The position numbers were made by a program, and so were the translations under genes. From Luteibacter sp. UNC138MFCol5.1 (GTDB taxonomy: Bacteria; Pseudomonadota; Gammaproteobacteria; Xanthomonadales; Rhodanobacteraceae): a stretch of DNA of 64,000 nt. A model generated the notes under the pieces. It saw nothing but the letters and a program-made list of their open reading frames with translations, was not told the origin of the DNA and searched no databases. This document shows positions 16,388 to 25,080 of the stretch, piece after piece; within the stretch, counting starts at the first letter, position 1; each line of letters starts with the position of its first letter. The DNA lies in contig NZ_FODZ01000004.1 in NCBI RefSeq assembly GCF_900110505.1, positions 392,892 to 456,891 on the forward strand, in the 5' to 3' direction.

Positions 16388-17683
16388 ATGTCCGTAGGCA
16401 CGCTGTTGATTCTGGAAGACGATCTCCGTTTCGCCGATCTGGCGGGCAAATTCGCCCGCCAGATCGGGTTCGATCCGCATCCGGTGACCACGCTCGGCGA
16501 GGCGGTGCGGATGGCGTCGAAGCGGCGCTTCGATTGCGCGTTGGTCGACATTGGACTGCCCGATGGTTGCGGCCTCGACCTGTTCGCCGAGCCGCGACTG
16601 GCGAGCACGCGCAAGATCGTCATGAGCGGCGACGCGTCTCTGGCCGGCTGGGCGGCGCGCAGCGTGCCGGGCGCACTTGGCGCGTTGACCAAGCCTTTTC
16701 GCTTCTCCACTTTCCGCGAACTCCTCGACCGCTCATGCCCTGCCCCGCAACCCGGGCGCGACCTGCTTGGACGGTCGACGGCGATGCGGGCTGCCGTCGA
16801 TGAACTGGACACCGTAGCCCGAAGCCGCTTTCCTGTTCTGATCCACGGCGAGAGCGGCACCGGCAAGGAGTTGGCGGCGCGACTGGTCCACGACCGCAGC
16901 GGACGCAACGGCCCTTTCATCCCGGTCAACTGCGCGACATTGTCGGCGGAACTACTTGCCAGTCAGCTGTTCGGGCACCGGCGTGGCAGTTTCACCGGCG
17001 CCGTCGGTCATGAGGCAGGGCTCGTCGCGCAAGCCGATGGCGGCACGCTCTTCCTCGATGAACTCGCGGAGGCGCCGCCGACGGTGCAGGCGGCACTGCT
17101 GCGCTTCCTGGAATCCGGGGAGGTCCTCGCCCTCGGTGCACATTCGCCGAAGCGGGTCGACGCACGTATCGTCGCGGCGACCAACGTCGATCCACGGCGC
17201 GCGGTCGATGAAGGGCGACTGCGCGCCGACCTCTACTTTCGCGTGGCCGGCTACGAGGTGCGCATGCCGCCGCTTCGCGAGCGACCTGAGGATGTCGACG
17301 TCATCGCGCAGTCGATCCTCGACGAACTGAATCGCGAATACGGCAAGGCGCGTCGCTTCGTTCCGGGCGCGTTCGACGCCGTCCGCGGCGACCGCTGGCG
17401 TGGCAACGTGCGCGAGCTGCGCCAGCGCGTCCAGCGTGCCTGGCTCGAAGGTGACGAGGCGCTGATCCTCGGCCGGCCGGCGTCGGAGAGTCACCGCCAG
17501 ACGCGCGACTCGCGCACACTCGACGACATCGAGCGGGAGGCCATCCTCGACGCGCTCCTCGCGTCCGCTGGCGATCGGGCGATGGCCGCCGCGCGCCTGG
17601 GCATCAGCACGCGCACCATCTACAACAAGCTCTCCCGATACCGTGGCGACGTGCCGGACGCGCCCCTTCCCAAGACTGGATGA
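16388..17683 (+). CDS. Sigma54-dependent response regulator (NtrC/FlgR type)
   Basis: This 431-aa regulator has a receiver domain (acidic pair D11/D12, phosphoacceptor D54 in ALVDIGLPDG, conserved Lys in LTKPF), an AAA+ domain, and a Fis-type helix-turn-helix (AAARLGISTRTIYNKLSR). The AAA+ domain carries Walker A GESGTGKE near 155 and the sigma54 contact loop GSFTGA near 200, the Ser variant of GAFTGA. It should activate RpoN promoters when phosphorylated. No sensor kinase is adjacent, so it is an orphan here. A perfect inverted repeat lies inside codons 16-27. Confidence 0.9.
   Translation: MSVGTLLILEDDLRFADLAGKFARQIGFDPHPVTTLGEAVRMASKRRFDCALVDIGLPDGCGLDLFAEPRLASTRKIVMSGDASLAGWAARSVPGALGALTKPFRFSTFRELLDRSCPAPQPGRDLLGRSTAMRAAVDELDTVARSRFPVLIHGESGTGKELAARLVHDRSGRNGPFIPVNCATLSAELLASQLFGHRRGSFTGAVGHEAGLVAQADGGTLFLDELAEAPPTVQAALLRFLESGEVLALGAHSPKRVDARIVAATNVDPRRAVDEGRLRADLYFRVAGYEVRMPPLRERPEDVDVIAQSILDELNREYGKARRFVPGAFDAVRGDRWRGNVRELRQRVQRAWLEGDEALILGRPASESHRQTRDSRTLDDIEREAILDALLASAGDRAMAAARLGISTRTIYNKLSRYRGDVPDAPLPKTG
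16434..16467. repeat. Strong hairpin inside the response-regulator coding region
   Basis: CCGATCTGGCGGGC and its perfect complement GCCCGCCAGATCGG flank a 6-base loop (AAATTC). The 14-bp stem lies 46 nt into the coding sequence, in codons for ADLAGKFARQIG. In mRNA it would be very stable and could slow early translation or end transcription; it may also be chance in GC-rich DNA. Confidence 0.6.
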
Positions 17684-17702
17684 GCGAGGTCCTACGCCCC
17701 GA

Positions 17703-19199
17703 TCAGACGGAGGAAGGGTCCGACTCCAGGCGGATCCGCTGGCTGACCGACGCGTAGACCTGCTCGCGCTCCGCACCGCGACGGCGCGTCGTCGACGGCG
17801 ACAGCTCGTCCGCGTCGGCGAGCAGTTCGAGAAAGTCCTGCGTGCTTGTGCGCGACGCGGGGGTCGTGATCTCGTCGACAAGCCTGGCGAAAACGTACTT
17901 CATCTGGTGGGTCGACTGACTGGCGCTCAGCGTGAGCGACGCCTTGACGAGTTTGCCGTCGCGATAGCCGATTTCCGCGAGGCTGCTGGCCCGGTCGTCG
18001 ATCTGGGTGTAGAGATAGTTCTGCGACAGCGGATCGTCGGTCAGGGACAGCGTGCCACCCACCGTCAGCGGCGAATGGAAGCTGGCGAGCAGATGCGTGT
18101 CGCGACGCTGCGACAGTTCGCGGTTGCGCATGCCGCCCTCGCCGATGCGGGTGGTTTGCGAGGTGTCGTACGAAAAGGCGTCCTTCTCGTCCGCCCGGTA
18201 AGGATTCGACGCCACGGCGGTCTGGACGATGCTGGCGTGGTAGTCCGCCAGGCCGCTCAGCATCGCGTGCTCCGCCTTCGAGAGCGACGCGGCCATCGGT
18301 CGCGTCGTGCCGGGTGGGACGTCGTCGGCGGCGTGCAGCTGACGGAAGGCATCCTTGTACATCGCCGCCAGGAACCGATCGCCGTGCCCCCGCGCCGTCG
18401 CCTTGTCGACCTCGCCCAGGACATTGGCCATCGCGCGATCTCGCTGCGACGCCGTGCCGAGGATGGCCCCCGACGACGCGTCGACCCCGATATCGACGAC
18501 GCCTTCGGCCGAGGTGAGCTTCAGGGTTCGTCCCCCGGTATCGGCGTGGAACGCGAGCGTCATCGGCGCACGGTTGGCAGACGCCACGCTGGCCGTGACA
18601 TCCACCGAGGCGAACGCATGTTTGTCGAACGCGGCGAGCGCCGCGAGATCGAGCTTCGGCGGGGAGCCGGCCAGACCGTCGATCGCGGCCTGGAAGCCAT
18701 CGGCGAGCTTCGACAGCGCCGCGCGTTCCGCGTCGTCGAGCGTCGCGCTTCCGCGAGCCCGTACCTGAAGTTCACCGTCGCTCCCGGTAAGCGCGAAGGT
18801 CACCGTTTTGCCGCTCGCGGTCGTCGCGGAGAGGCTGAACGCGGTTCCGTCGCTGCCCTGCGTGCCGCGAGTCGATACGGCCTGGGCGAAGTCCACACCC
18901 TCGGCGGCGAACTGCCCGACCAGCGCGGTGCCGAGTCCCGCGAAACGCGCTCCGTCCGTGGACGCGGTGTACTGCCGCGCCATGCGCCGCGTGACGTCGT
19001 CATCCGACGGAGTCTGCCACAGAGGCATCGCCGGCTTCGGGTAGACCGGCGATGCCGGGGGCGCCTCGGCCCCGCTCAGACTTACCACCACGGAAGGCGG
19101 TGCGGCGGCGGCCGGCGTGGCCGCCGCGTTCACCGGGCCGCGGCCTACCGTCCCGGTCATCGGCCACGCGAGCATGCCCGTCGATACGTTCCCTATCAT
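17703..19199 (-). CDS. Hypothetical 498-aa protein
   Basis: I do not recognise this protein. The ATG at 19199 has AAGGAG eight bases upstream. The N-terminal 90 residues are Ala/Pro-rich and low in complexity, without a signal peptide. The middle (about 100-290) is predicted beta-rich with Ser/Thr/Ala/Asp composition. The C-terminal half is more charged and partly helical (MYKDAFRQLHAADDVPPG, then LSQNYLYTQIDDRASSLAEI and a late VFARLVDEITTPAS). Its size and layout recall surface or secreted structural proteins, but nothing shows export. It ends 19 bp from the convergent regulator gene. Confidence 0.7.
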   Translation of the reverse strand: MIGNVSTGMLAWPMTGTVGRGPVNAAATPAAAAPPSVVVSLSGAEAPPASPVYPKPAMPLWQTPSDDDVTRRMARQYTASTDGARFAGLGTALVGQFAAEGVDFAQAVSTRGTQGSDGTAFSLSATTASGKTVTFALTGSDGELQVRARGSATLDDAERAALSKLADGFQAAIDGLAGSPPKLDLAALAAFDKHAFASVDVTASVASANRAPMTLAFHADTGGRTLKLTSAEGVVDIGVDASSGAILGTASQRDRAMANVLGEVDKATARGHGDRFLAAMYKDAFRQLHAADDVPPGTTRPMAASLSKAEHAMLSGLADYHASIVQTAVASNPYRADEKDAFSYDTSQTTRIGEGGMRNRELSQRRDTHLLASFHSPLTVGGTLSLTDDPLSQNYLYTQIDDRASSLAEIGYRDGKLVKASLTLSASQSTHQMKYVFARLVDEITTPASRTSTQDFLELLADADELSPSTTRRRGAEREQVYASVSQRIRLESDPSSV

Positions 19200-19289
19200 G
19201 CGATCTCCTTGCGCTTTCCGTGCACGGGTTATCGGCGCCCGTCGCGGTCTCTTGAATGGCGCCACCTCCGGGTGGGGGCGAGCGAATCG

Positions 19290-19739
19290 CTATTTCGCCG
19301 CGCAATCCGTCCGGCTGTTGTCGGCCACGCCCGCGATCAGCCACCTGCCGTTCGTGCGCACGAGGTGGATCAGGTCCGAGCCGCAGTGGTGCACCTTGCC
19401 GTCGACAAGGAACTCGTACGGCGCCCAGACCATGGCCAGGTCGCCATCGACGCGCACCAGCGGATCGTAGATGCGTTCCTCGATGCGCCCCTTGCCCGGC
19501 TTCACGTGGCTGACGAACTCGCCCAGGGTCATGCGCTTCACCGTGCCGTCCCGCAGCAGCGCCACGCTGCCTTCGGGCTGCACGGTCGCCAGCATGGCCG
19601 CCTGGTCGTACTTCGCCATGCCGTCGAACATTGCGTAGACCGGCGCCAGCACGGCTTTCTCGTCCGACGGTGATGCCGCTTGCACGGAGGTGGCCGCGAC
19701 CACGGCGAGGGCCGCCACGATCACGATTCGGATGGTCAT
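19290..19739 (-). CDS. Secreted NTF2-like (SnoaL/DUF4440) protein
   Basis: This 149-aa protein starts at the ATG at 19739 and has a classical signal peptide (about residues 1-22, SVQAAS). The mature part fits the cone-shaped NTF2/SnoaL-like fold: a first helix region DEKAVLAPVYAMFDGMAKYD, then strands with LVRVDGDLAMVWAPYEFLVD and HLVRTNGRWLIAGVADN. Such proteins bind small ligands or act as isomerase-like domains; the substrate is unknown. Two Cys (HHCGSD and RTDCAA) could form a disulfide in the periplasm. Confidence 0.75.
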   Translation of the reverse strand: MTIRIVIVAALAVVAATSVQAASPSDEKAVLAPVYAMFDGMAKYDQAAMLATVQPEGSVALLRDGTVKRMTLGEFVSHVKPGKGRIEERIYDPLVRVDGDLAMVWAPYEFLVDGKVHHCGSDLIHLVRTNGRWLIAGVADNSRTDCAAK

Positions 19740-19885
19740 ACGCACTCCCCTCACTCCCAGGTCGGGCCCCATCCTAACCCGAGGGAGCGGCCCTGGCGCT
19801 CTCACCCGGAGGACGAATCGACAAGCCCCGTCACGCGGTCTCTGGTACACCAGCGACCTTCCTACGCGCTTACCGGAGACGCCCC

Positions 19886-20254
19886 ATGCCCGCCAACCAT
19901 CTCGACGACGCCTTCATCCATGGCCAGAAGCAGCGGCTCCTCGCGCTGCGCCGGCAGCTGATCGCGTCCGGCGACGCGGCGGGTGCCGACGAGCAGCTGC
20001 TGCAGTCGGCCGCCGGTGGCGAGCCGCAGGATGCCGGGGACGATGGCGAACGCTTCGCCCAGCAGGAGAACGACGAGGCCTTGCTCGCGCATGACGAGGC
20101 CCGGCTCGCCGCCGTCGACCGCGCGCTCGAGAAGATCGAGGACGGTACGTACGGCCTCTCCGACCTGAGCGGCGATCCCATCCCGCGCGAACGCCTGCAG
20201 GCCGTGCCCGAGACGAACGTCACGGTCGACGAGGCATCCCGGCGCCTGCATTGA
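19886..20254 (+). CDS. DksA/TraR-family protein lacking the zinc-finger cysteines
   Basis: The 122-aa protein has the DksA/TraR layout: a long coiled-coil-forming helical pair, then the conserved EDGTYGLSDLSGDPIPRERL stretch. Where classical members have C-x2-C...C-x2-C, this one has Leu, Ser and other residues; there is no Cys at all. Family members without zinc exist (for example YteA-like proteins) and may still enter the RNA polymerase secondary channel. It starts at ATG 19886 after GGAG and stands alone, 119 bp before a hydrolase gene. Confidence 0.75.
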   Translation: MPANHLDDAFIHGQKQRLLALRRQLIASGDAAGADEQLLQSAAGGEPQDAGDDGERFAQQENDEALLAHDEARLAAVDRALEKIEDGTYGLSDLSGDPIPRERLQAVPETNVTVDEASRRLH

Positions 20255-20373
20255 ATTCCCTCGACCGGCACCGCGACGCGGAACCATCGTGTCGATCAAA
20301 ACGCGGCACGACCGTCCTATCCGGCCGCGTGTGCATTACGTAAAAAGGGCGCGGGCCACCCAAGGAGATACCC

Positions 20374-21354
20374 GTGACCGATTCCCAGAACACCGCCCCC
20401 GATGCCGGGCGCCGTAACTTCGTCGTGAGCGCCGGCGCCGTCGCCACCGCCACCCTCGTGGGCGCCGGCGCCATGGCGGCCGCCACCACGGCCGAAGCGG
20501 CACCCTCCTCCACCTCCTCGAAAAAGAAGGAAAGCTCGATGCTTACGCTCAAAGACGGGACGCAGATGTACTACAAGGACTGGGGCACCGGTCAGCCCAT
20601 CGTCTTCCATCACGGCTGGCCGCTCAGCGCGGACGACTGGGATGCGCAGATGCTGTTCTTCCTGTCGCAGGGTTTCCGCGTCATCGCCCACGACCGTCGC
20701 GGCCACGGCCGTTCGACGCAGACGGCCACCGGTAACGAAATGGACACCTACGCGTCCGACGTGGACGAGCTGGTCACGCACCTCGGCCTGAAGGACGCCG
20801 TGCATATCGGCCATTCGACCGGCGGTGGCGAAGTGGCGCGTTATGTCGCCCGTCATGGCAAGGGTCGCGTCGCCAAGGCCGTGCTGGTCAGCGCCGTGCC
20901 GCCGATCATGGTCAAGACCCCGGCGAATCCGGAAGGCCTCGACATCTCGGTGTTCGACGGCCTGCGCAAGCAGCTCGCCGAGAACCGCGCGCAGTTCTAC
21001 CGCGAAGTGCCGATCCCCTTCTACAACTTCAACCGCGCCGGTGTGAAGACGATCGAAGGCACCGTGGACAACTGGTGGCGCCAGGGCATGATCGGTGGCG
21101 CCAAGGCCCACTACGACTGCATCAAGGCGTTCTCGGAAACCGATTTCACCGAGGACCTCAAGGCGATCACCGTGCCGACCCTCGTCATGCACGGCACCGA
21201 CGACCAGATCGTCCCGTACAAGGACGCCGCCGAGAAGTCGGTGAAGCTGCTGAAGAACGGTACGCTGAAGCTGTACGACGGCTACCCGCACGGCATGCTG
21301 ACCACGCACGCGGACGAGCTCAACAAGGACCTGCTCGCGTTCATCAAGAAGTAA
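20374..21354 (+). CDS. Alpha/beta hydrolase, non-haem chloroperoxidase/esterase type, with Tat-like signal
   Basis: This 326-aa hydrolase has the catalytic triad S148 (GHSTGG), an Asp at 276 or 277 (HGTDDQ) and H306 (YPHGM). It matches the cofactor-free haloperoxidase/arylesterase family, whose members hydrolyse esters and can perhydrolyse acids. The N-terminus ([10 protein letters not shown], then a hydrophobic stretch ending TAEAAPS) is a probable twin-arginine signal, which places it in the periplasm. The start is GTG with AAGGAG upstream. A strong hairpin follows the stop. Confidence 0.85.
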   Translation: MTDSQNTAPDAGRRNFVVSAGAVATATLVGAGAMAAATTAEAAPSSTSSKKKESSMLTLKDGTQMYYKDWGTGQPIVFHHGWPLSADDWDAQMLFFLSQGFRVIAHDRRGHGRSTQTATGNEMDTYASDVDELVTHLGLKDAVHIGHSTGGGEVARYVARHGKGRVAKAVLVSAVPPIMVKTPANPEGLDISVFDGLRKQLAENRAQFYREVPIPFYNFNRAGVKTIEGTVDNWWRQGMIGGAKAHYDCIKAFSETDFTEDLKAITVPTLVMHGTDDQIVPYKDAAEKSVKLLKNGTLKLYDGYPHGMLTTHADELNKDLLAFIKK

Positions 21355-21360
21355 GACTGG

Positions 21361-21385
21361 AGCCGGGCGGCCTCGCCGCCCGGCT
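21361..21385. terminator. Bidirectional hairpin terminator between convergent genes
   Basis: AGCCGGGCGGC and GCCGCCCGGCT form a perfect 11-bp stem with a 3-base loop, 6 bp after the hydrolase stop and 17 bp before the end of the leftward GH4 gene. Only short T-tracts flank it. Confidence 0.7.
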
Positions 21386-21402
21386 TCCGATTCGCCGGGG
21401 CG

Positions 21403-22809
21403 CTAGGCCACCGGCCCCGAGCACAGGCACTCGCCGTCCTCGTTCACATGACCCAGCATCGCGTCGAGCAGGTCGCCGGTCGGCGTCCACTGTCCGATGG
21501 CCGGATGGATCAGCATCGCCTTGCGGGCACCGAGCCGGTCGCCATCGAGCACCGAGGCGATCGCCGCGCGCTCATACGCCTTCACCGAACGCACGAGTCC
21601 GCTCACCGCATCCGGCAGCGGCGCGATCGGGCGCGGCACGATCGCATCGAGCGACACGTCCGACGCGATCTCCACGATGTCGTCGTCCGGCAGGTCCGGC
21701 AACGCCCCGCCGTTGCGGGTATTGACCACGATGCGTGCGGGCTTCGCGCCCGTCAGCGCGCTCATCACGTCGATCGCGATGCGGTGGTAGCCGGTCGCCA
21801 CCCGGAACGGGTCGCCCTGCAGGCTCACGCCCTGGTCGAACGCCGATCCCCCCTCCGCCTCCAGCTTCATGTACGACCCCGAGCGCTGGTTGAGGTATGC
21901 CGCGTACGCGTCCACGGCACCGGCGCCATCCCCGGCATCGAGGCGCGACCGCAACGTGGCGAGCAGCTCGTCGTTGAGGCGCTGGATCTCCGCGCCACGG
22001 CTGCCCCCCTGCTTGCGCTGGTTGAACAGCGCGCGGCGGCGCTCGTAATAGAAGAACAGATACTCGGTGGGAATGAGCCGGAGCGTGCGGATCATGTCCA
22101 CGTCGAACAAGGGAGCGAGGTAGAGCTGGCGCAGCCGTTCCTCGCTGGCGAGCAGACGGTCGAACACGTCTTCGCCGCGCACGCGTACGCCGCGCACCCA
22201 CCCCAGGTGGTTGAGTCCGACGTAGTCGCACTCAACCTCGTGCGCCGGCTCGCCGAGCGCGCGCGCGATGTTGTGGAAGAGCTCGGTCGGCGTGTCGCAG
22301 ATGCCGACGATCCGCGCCTTGCTGTGGTCCGACACCGCCTGGGTGACCAGGCCCGCGGGGTTGGTGAAGTTGACGAGCCAGGCCTCCGGGCTGAGACGCT
22401 CGACGAGCCGCGCCTGCTCGATGGCGACGGGCACCGTGCGCAGCGCCATGGCGACACCCGCCGGGCCGGTGGTTTCTTGCCCCGGGTACCCGTGTTCGAT
22501 CGCCGTGCGTTCGTCGGCGGCACGACCGGCGATGCCGCCGATGCGGATGCTGTTGAGCACGAAGTCGGCGCCCTCGATGCAGTCTTCGAGGGATGCGGCG
22601 CCACGCAGGCGAAGGCCGCCGCCGAAACGCGACACGATGGCGCGGCCGAGATCCACCATGATCGCCAGCCGCGCGGGGTCGGGGTCGTAAAGCACCATCT
22701 CGGATGCGCCGAGCGCTTCCGCGGCGTCGTTGACGCCGAACACCACCAGCGGCGAGCGAACGCCGCCGCCTCCTACCAATGCGATCTTACGATCCGTACG
22801 TACGGTCAC
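21403..22809 (-). CDS. Glycoside hydrolase family 4 enzyme (probable 6-phospho-glycosidase)
   Basis: GH4 enzymes cleave glycosides by an NAD- and Mn-dependent redox mechanism in the cytoplasm. The 468-aa protein has an N-terminal Rossmann motif (ALVGGGGVRSP), the VNFTNPAG strand, the metal-binding Cys C171 in ICDTP and a metal-binding His at 201 (GLNHLGW). The tetrapeptide CDTP resembles the C-D/N-x-P pattern of phospho-glycoside-specific members rather than the CHS pattern of alpha-galactosidases. The start is GTG. It overlaps the upstream kinase gene by 23 bp, suggesting that the kinase makes its phosphorylated substrate. Confidence 0.85.
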   Translation of the reverse strand: MTVRTDRKIALVGGGGVRSPLVVFGVNDAAEALGASEMVLYDPDPARLAIMVDLGRAIVSRFGGGLRLRGAASLEDCIEGADFVLNSIRIGGIAGRAADERTAIEHGYPGQETTGPAGVAMALRTVPVAIEQARLVERLSPEAWLVNFTNPAGLVTQAVSDHSKARIVGICDTPTELFHNIARALGEPAHEVECDYVGLNHLGWVRGVRVRGEDVFDRLLASEERLRQLYLAPLFDVDMIRTLRLIPTEYLFFYYERRRALFNQRKQGGSRGAEIQRLNDELLATLRSRLDAGDGAGAVDAYAAYLNQRSGSYMKLEAEGGSAFDQGVSLQGDPFRVATGYHRIAIDVMSALTGAKPARIVVNTRNGGALPDLPDDDIVEIASDVSLDAIVPRPIAPLPDAVSGLVRSVKAYERAAIASVLDGDRLGARKAMLIHPAIGQWTPTGDLLDAMLGHVNEDGECLCSGPVA

Positions 22810-23734
22810 GAAGTGTCCTCAATTGCGGGGGATGGGGTAGAGCCTGCAGCGCACCGGCCGCGGTGGTGCACAGCGCGCCGCAGACGCAGGCCTGCTGCAC
22901 GCAGCGGCCGGGCGATTCGCCGTCGAGCCAGGCGTCGATGAGACCCGCGTTGAACGCGTCGCCGGCACCCGTGGTGTCGACCGCGTCGACACGCGGCGCG
23001 CGCACGGATTGCGACATGCTGCCATCGGTCCACCACGCGCCGTCCGCGCCGAGCTTGAGCACCGCGCGGGGAAGGTCCACGGTCTGGGCCCAGGCGGCAT
23101 AGGCGTCCACGCCCTCGCCGCCGGCGACGAGCGCGGCTTCCGTGGCGTTGGGCAGGAAGAAGTCGACCTCGCGGCACGTGGCATGGTTGGCGCTGTCGCG
23201 CAGCCATGCCGGGCTGAAACCGACGTCGATCGACGTCGTGCAGCCCGCATGGCGCAGCTGCGGCAGGATGGCGGTCGCCAGCTCGCGCGTGAGCGGCATC
23301 GCGAAGTGCACGTGACGCGCGGCACAGAGGTCGGCGATCACCGCGGGAACCTCCAGCAGCTCGGCGAGCCCGCGGTTCGCGCCGTGATAGGTGAAGAAGG
23401 AGCGGTCGTCGGGCATCGAGACGCTGAACGTCGTGCCCGTTCCGTCGGCCCCGAGTCGGATGCCGCCCACGCGCACGCCGTACTCGCCGAGACGCCCCTC
23501 GAACCAGTCGAAATCGGCGTCACCGATCAGGCCGACGAGGCGCACCCGTCGACCCAGACGCGACAGGCCACAGGCCGTGTTGACGCTGCCGCCGCCCAGT
23601 TCGCGCACGTAGTGCTCCGCGAAGGCCTCCTCGCCGGGCTTTGGCCACGAGGGAAAGCCGCTGAACACGTGGTCCGCGTAGATATCCCCGACGACGGCGA
23701 CGTCCCAGGGCTTCATGTCGATTGAAATGGCCAC
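22787..23734 (-). CDS. PfkB-family carbohydrate kinase
   Basis: This 315-aa ribokinase-like enzyme uses ATP to phosphorylate a sugar or nucleoside. It has the N-terminal GGGSVNTACGLSRLG substrate motif (near 47) and the signature DTTGAGDAFNAGL (near 262) with the catalytic Asp. I chose the GTG at 23734 because GGAGG stands seven bases upstream; an ATG six codons later (23716) overlaps the permease stop as ATGA but has no ribosome-binding site. It lies between the APC permease and the GH4 enzyme in one overlapping operon. Confidence 0.85.
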   Translation of the reverse strand: MAISIDMKPWDVAVVGDIYADHVFSGFPSWPKPGEEAFAEHYVRELGGGSVNTACGLSRLGRRVRLVGLIGDADFDWFEGRLGEYGVRVGGIRLGADGTGTTFSVSMPDDRSFFTYHGANRGLAELLEVPAVIADLCAARHVHFAMPLTRELATAILPQLRHAGCTTSIDVGFSPAWLRDSANHATCREVDFFLPNATEAALVAGGEGVDAYAAWAQTVDLPRAVLKLGADGAWWTDGSMSQSVRAPRVDAVDTTGAGDAFNAGLIDAWLDGESPGRCVQQACVCGALCTTAAGALQALPHPPQLRTLRDRTYGS

Positions 23735-25080
23735 GTGCGGGTCCTCCGTGACTGGACGAGGAAGATGAAGCTACCGACGACCACGGCGAGCAGCGCGACG
23801 ACGAACGAGGGCCATCCCGCCGTCGCCACCAGATACAGCCAGCCGGCGACGCTGACCACGATCGGCAAGGGGTACAGCGGCATGCGAAAGGCTTCCGGCG
23901 CGGTGCGGCGACGCCGCAGCGCGACCACCGCGAAACACTGGGCGATGTACTGGAACAGGATCTGCACGACCATCAGCGTCGCGATGAGCCGCTCCAGCGA
24001 GAGAAAACAGGCGAGCGCCGAGGTGATTCCGACGAACACGAGCGATACGGTCGGAAAGCCACCGCGCGGATGCAACCGCCCGAACACCCGGAAGAACTGG
24101 CCATCCCGCGCCGCGGCGAACGGCACGCGCGAGTAGCCCAGCAGCACCACCAGCGCCGAGCCCCAGCTGGCGAGAAGGATGAGCGCGACGGCCAGCATGC
24201 CGCCCGACCGGCCGTGGATCGCCTGCATGAAGTCCGCGACGACGGCCTTCGAACCCGCCGCCTGCTCCCACGGCAACACGCCGAGGATGCTCACGTTGAG
24301 TCCGAGGTAGAGCAACGCCACGAGCGGAATGGATAGCAGCACCGCCCGTGGGATCGTCCGTCTCGGCTCGCGGACTTCGCCGCCGAGCATGCAGACGTTG
24401 TTGTAACCGCCGTAGTCGTAGACGGCGATCAGCGCGACCGCGCCCAGACCCAGCCAGAAGCCCTGCCCCGCGTCGGGCCGCGCGTCGAGAAAGCGTCGTG
24501 CGACCGCCATGTCGAAATGGGCGATGCCGGTGACGACGATCCACGCGCAGGCGGCGACGACCACCGCGCTCACCAGCATGGACAGCTTCTGGATGTGACC
24601 GATGCGGCGATAGAGCACGGCGGTGTTGAAGAGGCAGAGCCCCGCGGCCATCACCACCCTTCCCGCGTCACCGAGGGAAGGGATGAGGAATCCCGCGTAC
24701 TGCGCGAAGCCCACGGCCGCCGATGCGATCGACAGCGGGGCCGTGAGCAGCGTCTGCCACAGGTAGAGGAAGCCGAACAGCCGCCCGGCGCCCTCCCTCC
24801 CGTACGCCTCGCGCAGGTAGTGGTACGGCCCCCCGGATTCCGGAATGGTGGAGCCGAGTTCCGCCCAGACCAGGCCGTCGCAAAGGCACAGCAGCGCGCC
24901 GGCGATCCAGCCGAGGAGCACGCCCGGCCCCGCCAGCGCGGAGAGCGCGAGCGGAATGGTGACGAACGGACCGATGCCGATCATGTTCAGCACGTTGGCC
25001 GACAGCCCACCCCACAGGCCGATCGCGCGGGGCGGCAGCCCTTCGCGGGCCGCCGTGCCTTCGGACGCTGCCGCTCGCAT
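23713..25080 (-). CDS. APC-superfamily permease
   Basis: The 455-aa protein has about twelve transmembrane helices and the helix-1 motif of APC transporters (NVLNMIGIGPFVTIPLALS), with AELGSTIPESGGPYHYLREA in the following loop. Most relatives carry amino acids or polyamines by proton symport. Here it is sandwiched between a TonB receptor and a sugar-type kinase, so the substrate may be an unusual glycoside or amino sugar; this is inference. The ATG at 25080 shares one base with the receptor stop (TGATG). Confidence 0.85.
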   Translation of the reverse strand: MRAAASEGTAAREGLPPRAIGLWGGLSANVLNMIGIGPFVTIPLALSALAGPGVLLGWIAGALLCLCDGLVWAELGSTIPESGGPYHYLREAYGREGAGRLFGFLYLWQTLLTAPLSIASAAVGFAQYAGFLIPSLGDAGRVVMAAGLCLFNTAVLYRRIGHIQKLSMLVSAVVVAACAWIVVTGIAHFDMAVARRFLDARPDAGQGFWLGLGAVALIAVYDYGGYNNVCMLGGEVREPRRTIPRAVLLSIPLVALLYLGLNVSILGVLPWEQAAGSKAVVADFMQAIHGRSGGMLAVALILLASWGSALVVLLGYSRVPFAAARDGQFFRVFGRLHPRGGFPTVSLVFVGITSALACFLSLERLIATLMVVQILFQYIAQCFAVVALRRRRTAPEAFRMPLYPLPIVVSVAGWLYLVATAGWPSFVVALLAVVVGSFIFLVQSRRTRTWPFQST

